Below, piece by piece: positions 25,584-35,600 of a stretch of DNA of 64,000 bases (position 1 is the first letter of the stretch; every line of letters starts with the position of its first letter). The stretch lies in NCBI GenBank assembly GCA_022843465.1, contig JALHNO010000004.1, forward strand, positions 248,001-312,000, read 5' to 3'. The notes below the pieces were generated by a model. That model had not been told where the DNA came from and did no database searches. It saw only the letters and a program-made list of their open reading frames with translations. A program made the translations under genes and the position numbers. Source of the DNA: Pseudomonadota bacterium (GTDB taxonomy: Bacteria; Pseudomonadota; Gammaproteobacteria; Xanthomonadales; Ahniellaceae).

Positions 25584-25991
25584 ATGTCCCGCCCACTACT
25601 CCATATCGTCCTTGCGCTGACGCTCATCCTGAACGGGATCTCAGCGCCGTGGGCGATGGCGCGCATGGATCATGGCGATCACGGCGCGAGCGGTTCACAC
25701 GCGGCGCACGGTGATGTCGAGCAGTCGCCCGCGCCCGAATCGATGGCGCATCATGGCCATCACGACCATGCGGCTGCGGGCGGCGACGCAGGTTCGATGC
25801 CTGAACCCATCGACGACGGAAATTGCTGCGACGGGACGTCCTGCCAGTGTGGCTGCGTGTTGCCTCCCGTGCTGGCGTTGCGCATGTTGGGCGTGACCGC
25901 GGCGCCCATCGGTGTGCCGGTCTTTGATGCGGCCGAATCGCACCTCGTCCGCAACCGGACCTCTCCACCCCTCAGACCCCCGGCGGCCTGA
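25584..25991 (+). CDS. copL: CopL-family metal-binding protein
   Basis: A 135-residue protein from ATG 25584 (MSRPLLHIVLALTLILNG), with a signal peptide ending near APWAMA. The mature part is full of His (MDHGDHGASGSHAAHGD, MAHHGHHDHAA) and ends with a Cys cluster, NCCDGTSCQCGC. This matches CopL, the first gene of xanthomonad copLAB-type copper operons, required for copper-induced expression there. It is divergent from the czc-type operon and followed by the TolC-like, multicopper oxidase and cytochrome genes on the same strand. Confidence 0.75.
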   Translation: MSRPLLHIVLALTLILNGISAPWAMARMDHGDHGASGSHAAHGDVEQSPAPESMAHHGHHDHAAAGGDAGSMPEPIDDGNCCDGTSCQCGCVLPPVLALRMLGVTAAPIGVPVFDAAESHLVRNRTSPPLRPPAA

Positions 25992-26091
25992 CGGCCTGAC
26001 GATCCCCGTGCGGGCGCCGTTCGGCGTTCGTGCGCCCGTTGTCACTGCCGCTGCGCGCGCCCTGCCGGCGGCCGTCCGAGAGGATGAGTTC

Positions 26092-27792
26092 ATGCCATTG
26101 CCCTTACGTTCCGTCGCGGTCGCCGCGGCGGTGCTCGCGTTGGCGGGTTGTGCCAGCCTGCCCAGTGAGCGCGGGTACGCCGAAACCCGCGCGCTCATCA
26201 ACGCCCAGCGTCCACTGCCGGCGGACTGGTCGCCGCTCGATCGCGTCGCGACGCCCGACATTCCCGCCACCCCCATGGGCATCGACGACGCCGTGCGGCG
26301 GGCCTTCTTCCATAACCCACGCATCCGCGAGGCCTATGCGCGCCTAGGCATCGGGCGCGCCGAACTCGAGGAGGCGCGGCGCCTCGCCAATCCGACTTTC
26401 GGGTTCGCCCGGCTCACCGCGCAAAGCGGTGACGGAAGCCAGATCACCCGAAGCCTTTCGCTTGGCCTGACCGACCTTCTGCTGCTGCCCGCGCGCAAGC
26501 GAATGGCCGAGGGCGAGCTTGAGCGCCTGCAGAAGGCGGTTGCCGGCGAGGTGCTGGCCATGGCCAGCGAGGTGGAGGTCGCCTGGTACGAGGCGGTCGG
26601 TGCGGCGCAGATCGCCGCTATGCGTGACCTGGTCGCCCAGGCCGCCGAGCGCTCCGCCGAACTGGCCCAGCGCTTCTTCGACGCCGGCAACATCAACCGG
26701 CTGCAACTCGAGCAGGAGCACGCCGCGGCCACCCAGGCCCGCATCGAGGCGCTGACGGCCGGCGCGGATGCGCTGCGGGCGCGCAGCGCCCTCGGCGGGT
26801 TGATCGGATTGCAGAGCGATGCAGCCTGGCGCATTCAGACCCAGCTGCCGGCCCCGCGGCCGCTGGCCTATTCGGCCGATACCTTGATTCCCTTGGCACT
26901 CGAGACTCGGCTGGATCTCGCCGCCGCGCAGCATGCCGTGGCACTGCGCGAGGATGCGCTCGGCGTGACCCGGCGTTGGCGCTGGTTCGGCACCGTCGAG
27001 GTGGGCTACGAGCGCGAGCGGGAGTTCGATGGCGGCATCTCGCGCGGCCCTTCCGTGTCCCTCGGGCTGCCGCTGTTCAACCAGGGTCAGGGCGCGCTGG
27101 AACGCGCGCAGGCCGAACTGCTGCAGGCGCGCGCCGACCTGGATGCGCAGGTGCTCGCCGTGCACAACGCCGCGCATCTGGGCATCGAGAAGCTGAAAGT
27201 GTCAGCGACCATCGCCGAGCGCTACCGGACCGAACTGGTGCCGCGACGGGAAGCCATCGTGGCGCGTACCCAGGAACGGGTGAACTTCATGCTGGTGGGC
27301 GTCTTCGAACTACTCCTCGCCAAGCAGCAGGAGTACCACGCCTACCAGGCCTATCTGGAAGCGGTGCGCGACTACTGGACCGCCCGTGCGGAACTGCGCA
27401 GCGCGGTGGGTGGACGCTTGCCCGATGACGATCAGCCACTGCCGCCCACGATCGGCGTGGAGGCGATCCTGCCGGCAGCATCCGCCTCCCCCATGGATCA
27501 CGGCGCGCACGGCATGCCCTCGGAGTCCGAAGCGGATCCGCACGCAGGCCATCGCATACCCGAAGCCACGTCCCCGCGCGATGCCGACCCGCATGCCGGG
27601 CATGGCACGACCAAGCCGCAATCCGCCCCGGACAGCGATCCGCATACTGGGCACAGCGCGGACGCAACGGAAGCCGTCGACCCGCACGCAGGCCATCGCC
27701 AGACTGCCCCCGAACGCGACCCTCCCGCCACACCCCAGACCGACGAAAGCGCTGACGCGCATTCCGATCACGATCACGGAGACCGGCCATGA
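26092..27792 (+). CDS. TolC-family outer-membrane lipoprotein with His-rich tail
   Basis: A 566-residue protein from ATG 26092, with GAGGA nine bases before. The signal ends in ALAGC (lipobox). Residues to about 465 are two TolC-type repeats (IREAYARLGIGRAELEEARRLANPTFGF; EVGYEREREFDGGISRGPSVSLGLPLFNQGQG). The last 100 residues are a disordered tail with four DPH(A/T)GH motifs plus MDHGAHG and HSDHDHGD, most unusual for a channel protein and likely to bind copper. The stop overlaps the multicopper oxidase start by four bases. It takes the position of CopB in the usual cop operon. It may form an efflux channel, or simply a metal-binding outer-membrane protein, since no matching inner pump is next to it. 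Confidence 0.8.
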   Translation: MPLPLRSVAVAAAVLALAGCASLPSERGYAETRALINAQRPLPADWSPLDRVATPDIPATPMGIDDAVRRAFFHNPRIREAYARLGIGRAELEEARRLANPTFGFARLTAQSGDGSQITRSLSLGLTDLLLLPARKRMAEGELERLQKAVAGEVLAMASEVEVAWYEAVGAAQIAAMRDLVAQAAERSAELAQRFFDAGNINRLQLEQEHAAATQARIEALTAGADALRARSALGGLIGLQSDAAWRIQTQLPAPRPLAYSADTLIPLALETRLDLAAAQHAVALREDALGVTRRWRWFGTVEVGYEREREFDGGISRGPSVSLGLPLFNQGQGALERAQAELLQARADLDAQVLAVHNAAHLGIEKLKVSATIAERYRTELVPRREAIVARTQERVNFMLVGVFELLLAKQQEYHAYQAYLEAVRDYWTARAELRSAVGGRLPDDDQPLPPTIGVEAILPAASASPMDHGAHGMPSESEADPHAGHRIPEATSPRDADPHAGHGTTKPQSAPDSDPHTGHSADATEAVDPHAGHRQTAPERDPPATPQTDESADAHSDHDHGDRP

Positions 27793-29183
27793 ATCTCTCT
27801 CGACGCAACTGGTTCACCTGGGCGGGCGCAGGGGCGCTGGCACCGCTGGCATTCTGGGGACGGCGCGCCTTGGCGCAAGACCATTCACAGCATCGACCAC
27901 CGGAACCGTCCGACGCTCTGCCCAGGTCGACGTCGGCGAGCGGCTACACGCCGGTGCGCACCCTCAACGGCTGGACGCTGCCGCATCGCATGGTCGACGG
28001 CGTGAAGGAGTTCCATCTTGTCGCCGAGGAGATCGAGCACGAGTTTGCGCCGGGATGCCGCGCCAAGTGCTGGGGCTACAACGGCACCACGCCGGGGCCG
28101 ACCATCGAGGCGGTCGAGGGCGACCGGGTACGCATCTACGTGACCAACCGCTTGCCCGAGCACACAAGCGTGCATTGGCACGGCATCCTGCTGCCGAGTG
28201 GTATGGACGGCGTCGGCGGGCTGAGCCAGCCGCATATCCGGCCCGGGGAAACCTACGTCTACGAGTTCACCCTGCGCCAGCACGGTACCCACATGTACCA
28301 CCCGCACGCCGACGAGATGGTGCAGATGGCGGTCGGCATGATGGGCATGTTCATCATTCACCCCAAGGACGGTGAGCTCGAGCGTATCGACCGCGACTAC
28401 GTCGTGTTGCTGCACAACTGGGCGTTGCACCCAGGCACCTACCGCCCGGACCCCTCGGTGATGGTCGACTTCGACCTGTGGACGATGAACAGCAAGGTCT
28501 TCCCGGCAATCGAGCCCCTCGTTGCGCGAACCGGCGAGCGCGTGCGCGTGCGGATCGGCAACCTGTCGATGTGGAACCACCCGATCCACATGCACGGCGT
28601 GCAGTTTCACATCACCGGCTCGGACGGTGGCCGTTGGGCCAAGGGCCTGTGGCGACCCGAGACCACTGAGATCGTTGGCGTCGGCCAGACCCGCGATCTG
28701 GAATTCATCGCGGTGCCCGGCGACTGGGCTTTCCACTGCCACATGTCGCATCACACGATGAATGCGATGGGACACGAGATTCCGAACACGCTCGGCGTCG
28801 ACCAGTCCGGCGTGGAGGCGGAGATCCGCAAGCTGCTGCCGGGCTATATGGCGATGGGGCAAGGCGGCATGGCCGAGCACCAGGAGCACACCGATTCCGG
28901 CCACATGACCGGCCCCGAGAACACCCTGCCGATGATGATGGGCAAGGGGCCGTTCGGAAACCTGGAGATGGGCGGCATGTTCACCGTGGTCAAGGTGCGT
29001 GACGATCTGGCTGCCGGCGATTTCCGTGATCCAGGCTGGTACCCCAACCCCAAGGGCACGGTCGCCCATCGCATCAGCGCCGATCCTGATTTTGGGGCGC
29101 CCACGCGACGCGGTCCGCCGCCGGGCCCGCCGGCCGAGCTCAAAGCCAAACCGATGGACCACTCCACGATGAAGCACGGCTGA
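27789..29183 (+). CDS. copA: Periplasmic multicopper oxidase (CopA-type)
   Basis: A 464-residue protein with a twin-arginine signal (SRRNWFTWAGAGALAPLAF) for folded export. Copper ligands are visible in order: HWHG (about residue 129), HMYHPH, NHPIHMHG, and HCHMSHHTM for the type 1 and trinuclear sites. The domain spacing fits a three-cupredoxin oxidase. Such enzymes oxidise Cu(I) to the less toxic Cu(II) in the periplasm using oxygen. The stretch after the last motif contains several Met (MAMGQGGMAEH, MMMGKGPFGNLEMGGM) that may collect Cu(I). It is co-transcribed with the TolC-like gene before it and the cytochrome c gene 10 bases after it. Confidence 0.9.
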   Translation: MNLSRRNWFTWAGAGALAPLAFWGRRALAQDHSQHRPPEPSDALPRSTSASGYTPVRTLNGWTLPHRMVDGVKEFHLVAEEIEHEFAPGCRAKCWGYNGTTPGPTIEAVEGDRVRIYVTNRLPEHTSVHWHGILLPSGMDGVGGLSQPHIRPGETYVYEFTLRQHGTHMYHPHADEMVQMAVGMMGMFIIHPKDGELERIDRDYVVLLHNWALHPGTYRPDPSVMVDFDLWTMNSKVFPAIEPLVARTGERVRVRIGNLSMWNHPIHMHGVQFHITGSDGGRWAKGLWRPETTEIVGVGQTRDLEFIAVPGDWAFHCHMSHHTMNAMGHEIPNTLGVDQSGVEAEIRKLLPGYMAMGQGGMAEHQEHTDSGHMTGPENTLPMMMGKGPFGNLEMGGMFTVVKVRDDLAAGDFRDPGWYPNPKGTVAHRISADPDFGAPTRRGPPPGPPAELKAKPMDHSTMKHG

Positions 29184-29193
29184 GGAGACCACC

Positions 29194-29853
29194 ATGAAAC
29201 TGCTCAAGACACTGGTTGTTCTCGCGCTGCTCGGCATGGTGATGGCCGCTGCCGTCATCTGGAGCGGCGTCTACCACGTCGGCGCCGACGATCCGCATTG
29301 GTCTGCGACCTACCGTGTGCTGGAGGTCGCACGCCAGCGCTCGATCGCCGTCCGCGCGGCAGACATCGAGGTGCCCGACCTGTCCGACGCCGAACTGATC
29401 CGTAGCGGCGCCGGCAACTACAGCGCCATGTGCGTGACCTGCCATCTCAGCCCCGACGCGGCAGAAACCGAGCTCAGCATCGGCCTGTATCCGCGCCCGC
29501 CGCGCTGGGATGCGCTGGGCCAGACCGATCCTGCCGAGGCCTTCTGGGTGCTCAAGCACGGCATCAAGGCTTCAGGCATGCCGGCTTGGGGCAAGAGCAT
29601 GGACGACCGCTACCTGTGGGGCATGGTCGCCTTCATGCAGCAGTTCCCGGGCATGACCGCAGCACAGTACAGCGCGCAGGTGTCAGCCAGCGACGGCCAT
29701 AGCCACGGCGGCGGCGAGACCGATGTCGGCGGCGGCGATCCGCATGCAGGACACGACGGTGCAAATGCCGAGCGTTCGTCTTTCGAGCCCGTCGACGATC
29801 CGATGGCGACGCCCTCCGGCGAGGAGCACAGCGATGATGGCCACGACCACTGA
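29194..29853 (+). CDS. Membrane-anchored c-type cytochrome with His-rich tail
   Basis: A 219-residue protein with one N-terminal helix (LVVLALLGMVMAAAVIW) that may stay as an anchor. CVTCH (about residues 79-83) binds one haem covalently, and SGMPAWG supplies the axial Met. The last 60 residues are His-rich and repeat the DPHAGH motif of the TolC-like protein. Directly after the multicopper oxidase gene, it could pass electrons to or from that enzyme, though no direct evidence exists. Single-haem cytochromes of this kind are sometimes found in cop operons. Confidence 0.82.
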   Translation: MKLLKTLVVLALLGMVMAAAVIWSGVYHVGADDPHWSATYRVLEVARQRSIAVRAADIEVPDLSDAELIRSGAGNYSAMCVTCHLSPDAAETELSIGLYPRPPRWDALGQTDPAEAFWVLKHGIKASGMPAWGKSMDDRYLWGMVAFMQQFPGMTAAQYSAQVSASDGHSHGGGETDVGGGDPHAGHDGANAERSSFEPVDDPMATPSGEEHSDDGHDH

Positions 29854-29901
29854 GTTACCCACCCACGAGGTCCTGCACCTCACCACACCCTGGAGAAACC
29901 C

Positions 29902-30420
29902 ATGATCCTTCGCATGACATCCCTCGCCCTCGCTCTGGCGCTTGCCAGCCCGCTCGCCTGGGCGCACGGTAACGAGAAACACAAGCCCTCGCAGGTGGAA
30001 GCCGGACGTGAAACCGCAGGGGCCGAGCAGACCATCCCGCCCGAATCTGCCGACGCCGTGGCGGTGCTCGAGCGCTTCTCCGCCGCCTTGAGCGCAGGCG
30101 ATCTTGAGGGCGTAGGCGCTGAGCTCGATCCGGCCGTGCTGATTCTCGAAAGCGGCGGCGCCGAGCGCAGCCGCGACGAGTACCTCGGCGGACATGCCAA
30201 ACACGATGCCGAGTTCCTCAAGGCCGCCCATATCACCCTGAAGCGCCGGACCGCCCAGGCCTCGGGCGATCTGGTCTGGGTCGGCAGCGAGAGCGAAATC
30301 CACGCCAGCAAGGACGACAAGATGCTGATGATCTCCTCCACTGAGACCGCGATCCTGCGCAAGACCGTGCAAGGCTGGAAGATCGTGCACCTGCACTGGT
30401 CGTCGAGGGCGCAGCGATGA
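29902..30420 (+). CDS. Periplasmic DUF4440 / SnoaL-like (NTF2-fold) protein
   Basis: A 172-residue protein with a clear signal (ALALALASPLAWA). VLERFSAALSAGDLEGVGAELDPAVLILESGG and the ending TVQGWKIVHLHWSSR are typical of the NTF2-like cone fold. No catalytic residues are obvious. The stop overlaps the DUF411 gene by four bases. A related protein follows at 31051. Both are common accessories of copper operons, with unknown roles. Confidence 0.75.
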   Translation: MILRMTSLALALALASPLAWAHGNEKHKPSQVEAGRETAGAEQTIPPESADAVAVLERFSAALSAGDLEGVGAELDPAVLILESGGAERSRDEYLGGHAKHDAEFLKAAHITLKRRTAQASGDLVWVGSESEIHASKDDKMLMISSTETAILRKTVQGWKIVHLHWSSRAQR

Positions 30421-30956
30421 GCGGAGGGATCGAGAGAACCCGCATCGTGTGGGGCCTTGCGGCCCTGGCGGCTTTGGCGCTCTCCACCGCCTGCGCGCGC
30501 GAACCGGAAGCCGGCAGCGCAGCCACGACGACCACGCCCGATGCGGCCGCACCGAGTGTGATCGTTGCCACGACTCCGCGCATGATCGTCCACAAGACGC
30601 CCACGTGTGGCTGCTGCGGCCTGTGGGTCGAGCACATGCAGCGCGCCGGCTTCGAGGTGGAAGTGCGTGATACCGATAACCTCCACCCGGTGAAAGCCAG
30701 GCTCGGCGTCCCGTACGGCAAGGGCTCCTGCCACACCGCCGAGGTCGATGGCTATCTGATCGAAGGGCACGTGCCGGCCGACGACATCCGCCGTCTGTTG
30801 GCCGAGCGGCCCAAGGCGCGCGGACTGGTCCTTCCGGGGATGCCGCTCGGCTCGCCGGGCATGGAGACGCCGGATGGCCGCGTGCAACCCTACACAGTCG
30901 AACTGGTGGCTCAGGACGGCAGCACGTCCGCCTTCCGCCAGCACGGTTCGCCGTGA
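30417..30956 (+). CDS. DUF411 copper-binding-type periplasmic protein
   Basis: A 179-residue protein whose N-terminus (WGLAALAALALSTAC) looks like a lipoprotein or secretion signal. MIVHKTPTCGCCGLWVEHM (about residues 55-73) carries the CxCC-type cysteine motif of DUF411, and GSCHTAEVDGYLIEGHVPADDI is its second block with a further Cys-His pair. DUF411 proteins are found in copper and silver resistance operons and probably bind the metal. It overlaps the preceding DUF4440 gene. Confidence 0.85.
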   Translation: MSGGIERTRIVWGLAALAALALSTACAREPEAGSAATTTTPDAAAPSVIVATTPRMIVHKTPTCGCCGLWVEHMQRAGFEVEVRDTDNLHPVKARLGVPYGKGSCHTAEVDGYLIEGHVPADDIRRLLAERPKARGLVLPGMPLGSPGMETPDGRVQPYTVELVAQDGSTSAFRQHGSP

Positions 30957-30997
30957 CCCGGCTCGGCCTGCTTTCCGCCAGGCCGCAACCGCAGGTG

Positions 30998-31018
30998 CTG
31001 GCGCGGTCATCGCGCCAG
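30998..31018. repeat. Short hairpin between DUF411 and second DUF4440 gene
   Basis: CTGGCGCG (30998-31005) pairs with CGCGCCAG (31011-31018) around GTCAT. It lies 42 bases after the DUF411 stop and may weaken read-through or stabilise the upstream message. Confidence 0.4.
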
Positions 31019-31050
31019 CGCAACCTTGCCTCCAAACTTGGAGCAACACC

Positions 31051-31524
31051 ATGACACGCTCAATACTTGCGGCACTCTTGCTCAGCCTGCCCCTCCTCGG
31101 CCACGCCGCCACGCCGACGCCCGACCCGGACGAAGCGGCGGTGAAGGCGGTGCTTGCCAGCTACAAGTCGGCGCTGGAGCGCCGCGATCTGGCCGGCACT
31201 GAAACCCTGTTCGCCGACGACAACATCGTCGCCGAATCCGGCAAGCTGGAGGGCAGCTACCTCGACTATGTCGCCCACCACATCGGTCCCGAGCTGGGCC
31301 ATTTCAAGCGCTTCGCGTTCTCCGACTACGCCGTCCGCGTCGAGCGCGTGGGCGATGTGGCCTGGGCCACGGAGACGTATCGCTATGTGATCGAACTGAA
31401 GGACCGCGCCGAGCCGATCGAGCGGCAAGGTCTCAGCACAACGGTGCTGCAGCGCATCGATGGCGGGTGGAAGATCCGTTCGATGCACAGCTCGTCCCGA
31501 GCGCCGAAACCGCCGACGCCGTAG
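31051..31524 (+). CDS. Second DUF4440 / NTF2-fold exported protein
   Basis: A 157-residue protein from ATG 31051, with TTGGAGC upstream. The signal is ILAALLLSLPLLGHAA. VLASYKSALERRDLAGTETLFADDNIVAESGK and DGGWKIRSMHSSSR match the layout of the 29902 protein, so the two are paralogues separated by the DUF411 gene. The role in copper handling is unknown. Confidence 0.75.
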   Translation: MTRSILAALLLSLPLLGHAATPTPDPDEAAVKAVLASYKSALERRDLAGTETLFADDNIVAESGKLEGSYLDYVAHHIGPELGHFKRFAFSDYAVRVERVGDVAWATETYRYVIELKDRAEPIERQGLSTTVLQRIDGGWKIRSMHSSSRAPKPPTP

Positions 31525-31689
31525 ACAGTGCATGGATGCCTCGGCCAGGCCGTTTCAGCGCCCGGTGGTCATCCGAGCCCACGGTGGTGCGTGCAGTGAG
31601 CCAGAGCGGGCAGCGCAGCCGGTTCGTTCAAGCGCTTTCGCCGTGGCGATCCCACAGTGTGGGCGTGATCACACTGAGAGGCACACACC

Positions 31690-32580
31690 ATGGCTGGATC
31701 GAACTTGAAGTTCGTACCCCGCATTCGTCGGGCGGTCGCGCGGCATCGTCCCGGCATGCGCGCGCTCATTGGGGTGCTCGCGCTGTTGGTCATCCTGGAT
31801 CCTGTGTTGTTCGACCGAAGCATCGTGCATCTGCTGGTTTGGCACTCCGTGATCTTCCTGATCCTGCTGTTGGCCCTGTTGATGGTGGAAAGTGCCCAAG
31901 ACGCATCCTTCGACGAAAGGGCGCAGCCCCGCGCTCCGCGCTTCGTTCCCGCGCTGGGCTTCAAGGCGCTGACACCGCTCTACGACGGCGTGGTGAAGGC
32001 GACGACCCGCGAGGGGCTGTTCAAGCAAACGCTTATCGCGCAGGCAAACATCCAGCCGGGTCAGCATGTGCTGGACCTTGCGTGCGGCACCGGCACGTTG
32101 GCGGTTCAGATGGCACAGTTTCAGCCGCTCGCCCAGATCACGGGAGTGGATGGCGATCCTGAGGTACTGGCGCGGGCTCGCAAAAAGGTCGAGCGTGCAG
32201 GTGTGCGGGTGCGGCTTGATCACGCCAACGCAACCGCCTTGCCCTACGGGGCTGGGCAGTTCGACCGCGTGATGACAAGCTTGTTTTTTCATCACCTCGA
32301 CTGGCCCGACAAACAGCGCGCCGCATCCGAGATACTGCGCGTGCTTAAGCCAGGCGGGGAACTGCACATGGCAGACTGGGGCAGGCCCGCGAACAGGCTG
32401 ATGCGCTGGCTGTTCTTCCCGGTGCAGGTTCTCGATGGATTTGCCAATACGCGCAGTCACGTCGCCGGACAGCTGGTCGAGTTGTTTCAGCAGGCTGGCT
32501 TCCAAGCCGTCGTCGAGCGGGGTCGGATCAGCACGATGTTCGGCACGCTCTCGCTGTACAGCGCCGCTCGACCGCACTGA
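31690..32580 (+). CDS. Membrane-anchored class I SAM-dependent methyltransferase
   Basis: A 296-residue protein. About residues 24-66 form two hydrophobic segments (IGVLALLVILDPVLF; VIFLILLLALLMV), unusual for a soluble methyltransferase. The catalytic part has VLDLACGTGTLAVQMAQ (motif I), ITGVDGDPEVLARARKK and RVMTSLFFHHL (motif IV region), as in the UbiE/type-11 group. It faces the convergent cusA gene. The substrate is unknown; a lipid or quinone-like membrane substrate would fit the anchor. Confidence 0.75.
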   Translation: MAGSNLKFVPRIRRAVARHRPGMRALIGVLALLVILDPVLFDRSIVHLLVWHSVIFLILLLALLMVESAQDASFDERAQPRAPRFVPALGFKALTPLYDGVVKATTREGLFKQTLIAQANIQPGQHVLDLACGTGTLAVQMAQFQPLAQITGVDGDPEVLARARKKVERAGVRVRLDHANATALPYGAGQFDRVMTSLFFHHLDWPDKQRAASEILRVLKPGGELHMADWGRPANRLMRWLFFPVQVLDGFANTRSHVAGQLVELFQQAGFQAVVERGRISTMFGTLSLYSAARPH

Positions 32581-32628
32581 CGGCCGCCTCACCATGGAGC
32601 ACACTGCTGGCTCGAAGACTGACCCGCT

Positions 32629-35600
32629 TCATGTCCTTGTCAGTGATCGGCGTTTCACCAGCGCATAGATCGCCGGGATCACGGCCAGGGTCAGGATGGT
32701 CGATGACACCATGCCGCCCACCATGGGTGCGGCAATCCGGCGCATCACCTCGGAACCAGTACCTGTGCTCCACATGATGGGTAACAGACCCGCCATGATC
32801 GCGACGACGGTCATCATCTTCGGGCGCACGCGCTCGACGGCGCCTTCGATGATCGCATCGGTGAGGTCACCGACGGTCAGCGATTCGCCGCTTTCTCGCC
32901 GCCGCCGCGCGCGCTCATCAAGCGCATGGTCAAGATAGATCAGCATGACCACACCAGTCTCGGCCGCGACGCCGGCCAGGGCAATGAAGCCCACGGCGAC
33001 CGCGACGCTGAGGTTGTAGTCCAGCGCCCACATCAGCCACACGCCGCCGACCAGCGCGAACGGCACCGACAGCATCACGATCAGCGACTCGGTCACACGG
33101 CGGAAGTTGAGATAGAGCAGCAGGAAGATGATCGCCAGCGTCAGCGGGACGACGATCTTCATCTTGGCGATGGCGCGCTGCATGTACTCGTACTGGCCGC
33201 TCCACGTGGCGTAGTAGCCCGCAGGAAACGTCACCTCTCCGGCGACTGCCTCCTGTGCGCGACGCACGTAGGCGCCAAGGTCCGCGTCGCGGGTATCGAC
33301 ATAGATGTAGGCCGACAGCAGGGCGTTCTCGGTGCGGATCGACGGCGCGCCCTTGCGCACGCTGATGTCCGCCAGTTCGCCGAGCGGAATCTGCGCGCCG
33401 TCCATAGTCGGGACCAGCACCTGCGTCGCGATGGCCTCGGGGCTGTCACGCAGTTCGCGCGGGTAGCGCACGATCACCCCGAAGCGTTCGCGACCCTCTA
33501 CCGTGGTCGTGACCATTTCGCCGCCCAGGGCCGCGGCAATGACGTCCTGCACCGCACCGACCGTCAGGTCGTACCGGGCGAGCCGGCGCAGGTCGGGCTG
33601 AATGTCGAGGTAGAAGCCGCCCGTGAGGCGTTCGGCATACGCGCTGGTGGTTCCCGGCACTTCGCGCACCACCGCTTCGATCTGCTTGGCCAAGCGCTCC
33701 ATTTCGGTGAGGTCGGTGCCGAAGACCTTGATGCCGATCGGCGTGCGGATGCCGGTCGCCAGCATATCGGTGCGCGCCTTGATCGGCATGGTCCATGAGT
33801 TGGCGACCCCGGGAAACTGCAGGGCTTTGTCCATCTCGGCGATCAGCGCATCCACCGTGAGCCCCATCCTCCACTGATCTTCAGGTTTCAGATTGATTAC
33901 CGTCTCGAACATTTCCAACGGCGCCGGATCGGTGGCGGTCAGCGCGCGGCCGGCCTTGCCGAACACCGACTCGACTTCGGGGAAGGACTTGATGATGCGG
34001 TCCTGCTGCTGCAGCAGTTCGGCCGCCTTGGTCGGCGACATGCCCGGCAGCGAGGCCGGCATGTAGAGCAGCGTGCCCTCGTTGAGCGTGGGCATGAACT
34101 CGCTGCCCAGTCGCGACGCCGGCCAAGCTGTCGCGAGCAGCACCGCCAACGCAGCCAGCAGGGTCGCGACCTTGTGCCGCAGCACCACGGCGATCACCGG
34201 CCGGTACAGCGCGATCAACAGGCGATTCACCGGATTCTTTGCCTCGGGCAGGATCTTGCCGCGCACGAACAGCAGCATCAGTACCGGCACCAGGGTGACC
34301 GACAGCAGTGCGCCACCGGCCATGGCGAAGGTCTTGGTGAAGGCCAGCGGATGGAACAGACGTCCCTCCTGGGCCTCCAGCGCAAACACCGGCAGGAACG
34401 ACACCGTGATGATCAGCAGGCTGAAGAACAGCGCCGGGCCGACTTCGCGGCAGGCGTCGACGATCAGCTTTGACCTTGGAGTGCTGCCATCGTCCCGCTC
34501 GATGTGCTTGTGCGCGTTCTCGATCATCACGATGGCCGCGTCGACCATCGCGCCGATGGCAATCGCAATGCCGCCCAGGCTCATGATGTTGGAGTTCATG
34601 CCGAGCAGGCGCATGGCCAGAAAGGCAATCAATACGCCGATCGGCAGCATGATGATCGCCACCAGAGCGCTGCGCGCATGGAACAGGAACACCACGCAGA
34701 CCAGCGCGACGATCAGGCTTTCCTCGATCAGCGTCCAGCGCAAGGTAGCGATGGCGCGGTAGATCAGGTCGGAGCGGTCGTAGACCGCGCGCAGCGAGAC
34801 CCCTTCGGGCAGACCGCCGGCAATCTCGGCGATCTTGGTCTTCAGGCCCTCGATCACCGCCAGCGCGTTCTCGCCATAGCGGGCAACGGCGATGCCGCCG
34901 ACAACTTCCCCCTCGCCATTCAGTTCGGCGATGCCGCGGCGCTCGTCCGGCACCAGTTCGACCCGAGCCACGTCGCTTATTAGCACCGGCGTGCCGCCCT
35001 CGGCCTGGAGCACCAGCTGCTCGATGTCGGCGATGCCGCGCAAATAGCCGCGGCCACGTACCATGTACTCGGTCTCGCTCATTTCGACGATGCGCCCGCC
35101 GACGTCGCGGTTGCTCTCGGCGATCACCTGCATGATCCGATCCAAGCCGATGCCGTACTGGCGTAGCCGGACCGGATCCACGGTGACCGAGTACTGGCGC
35201 ACGAATCCGCCGACGCTGGCGACTTCGGCGACACCCGGCGCCTTGGTCAACTGGTAGCGCACGTACCAGTCCTGGGTCGCGCGAAGCTCGTCGAGCGAGC
35301 GCTGCTCGCCTTCGAGCGCGTACTGATAGACCCAGCCGACGCCGGTCGCATCCGGCCCCAGCGTCGGGGTCACGCCCTCGGGCAGCTTCTGCGAGGCGAA
35401 GTTCAGGTACTCGAGCACGCGCGAGCGCGCCCAGTACAGGTCGGTGCCATCCTCGAAGATGACGTAGACGAAGGACGCGCCAAAGAACGAGAACCCGCGC
35501 ACCACCTTCGACTTCGGCACCGCCAGCATCGCCGTGGTCAGGGGATAGGTGACCTGGTCCTCGACCACCTGCGGCCCCTGGCCCGGCACTTCGGTAAACA

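Noticed and set aside
27885-29258. 457-codon open frame on the minus strand
   Set aside because: Antisense to the multicopper oxidase, where all copper-ligand motifs are on the plus strand.
31467-32162. 231-codon plus-strand frame overlapping the methyltransferase
   Set aside because: The methyltransferase frame carries the SAM motifs, and the alternative is Arg/Gly-rich without features.
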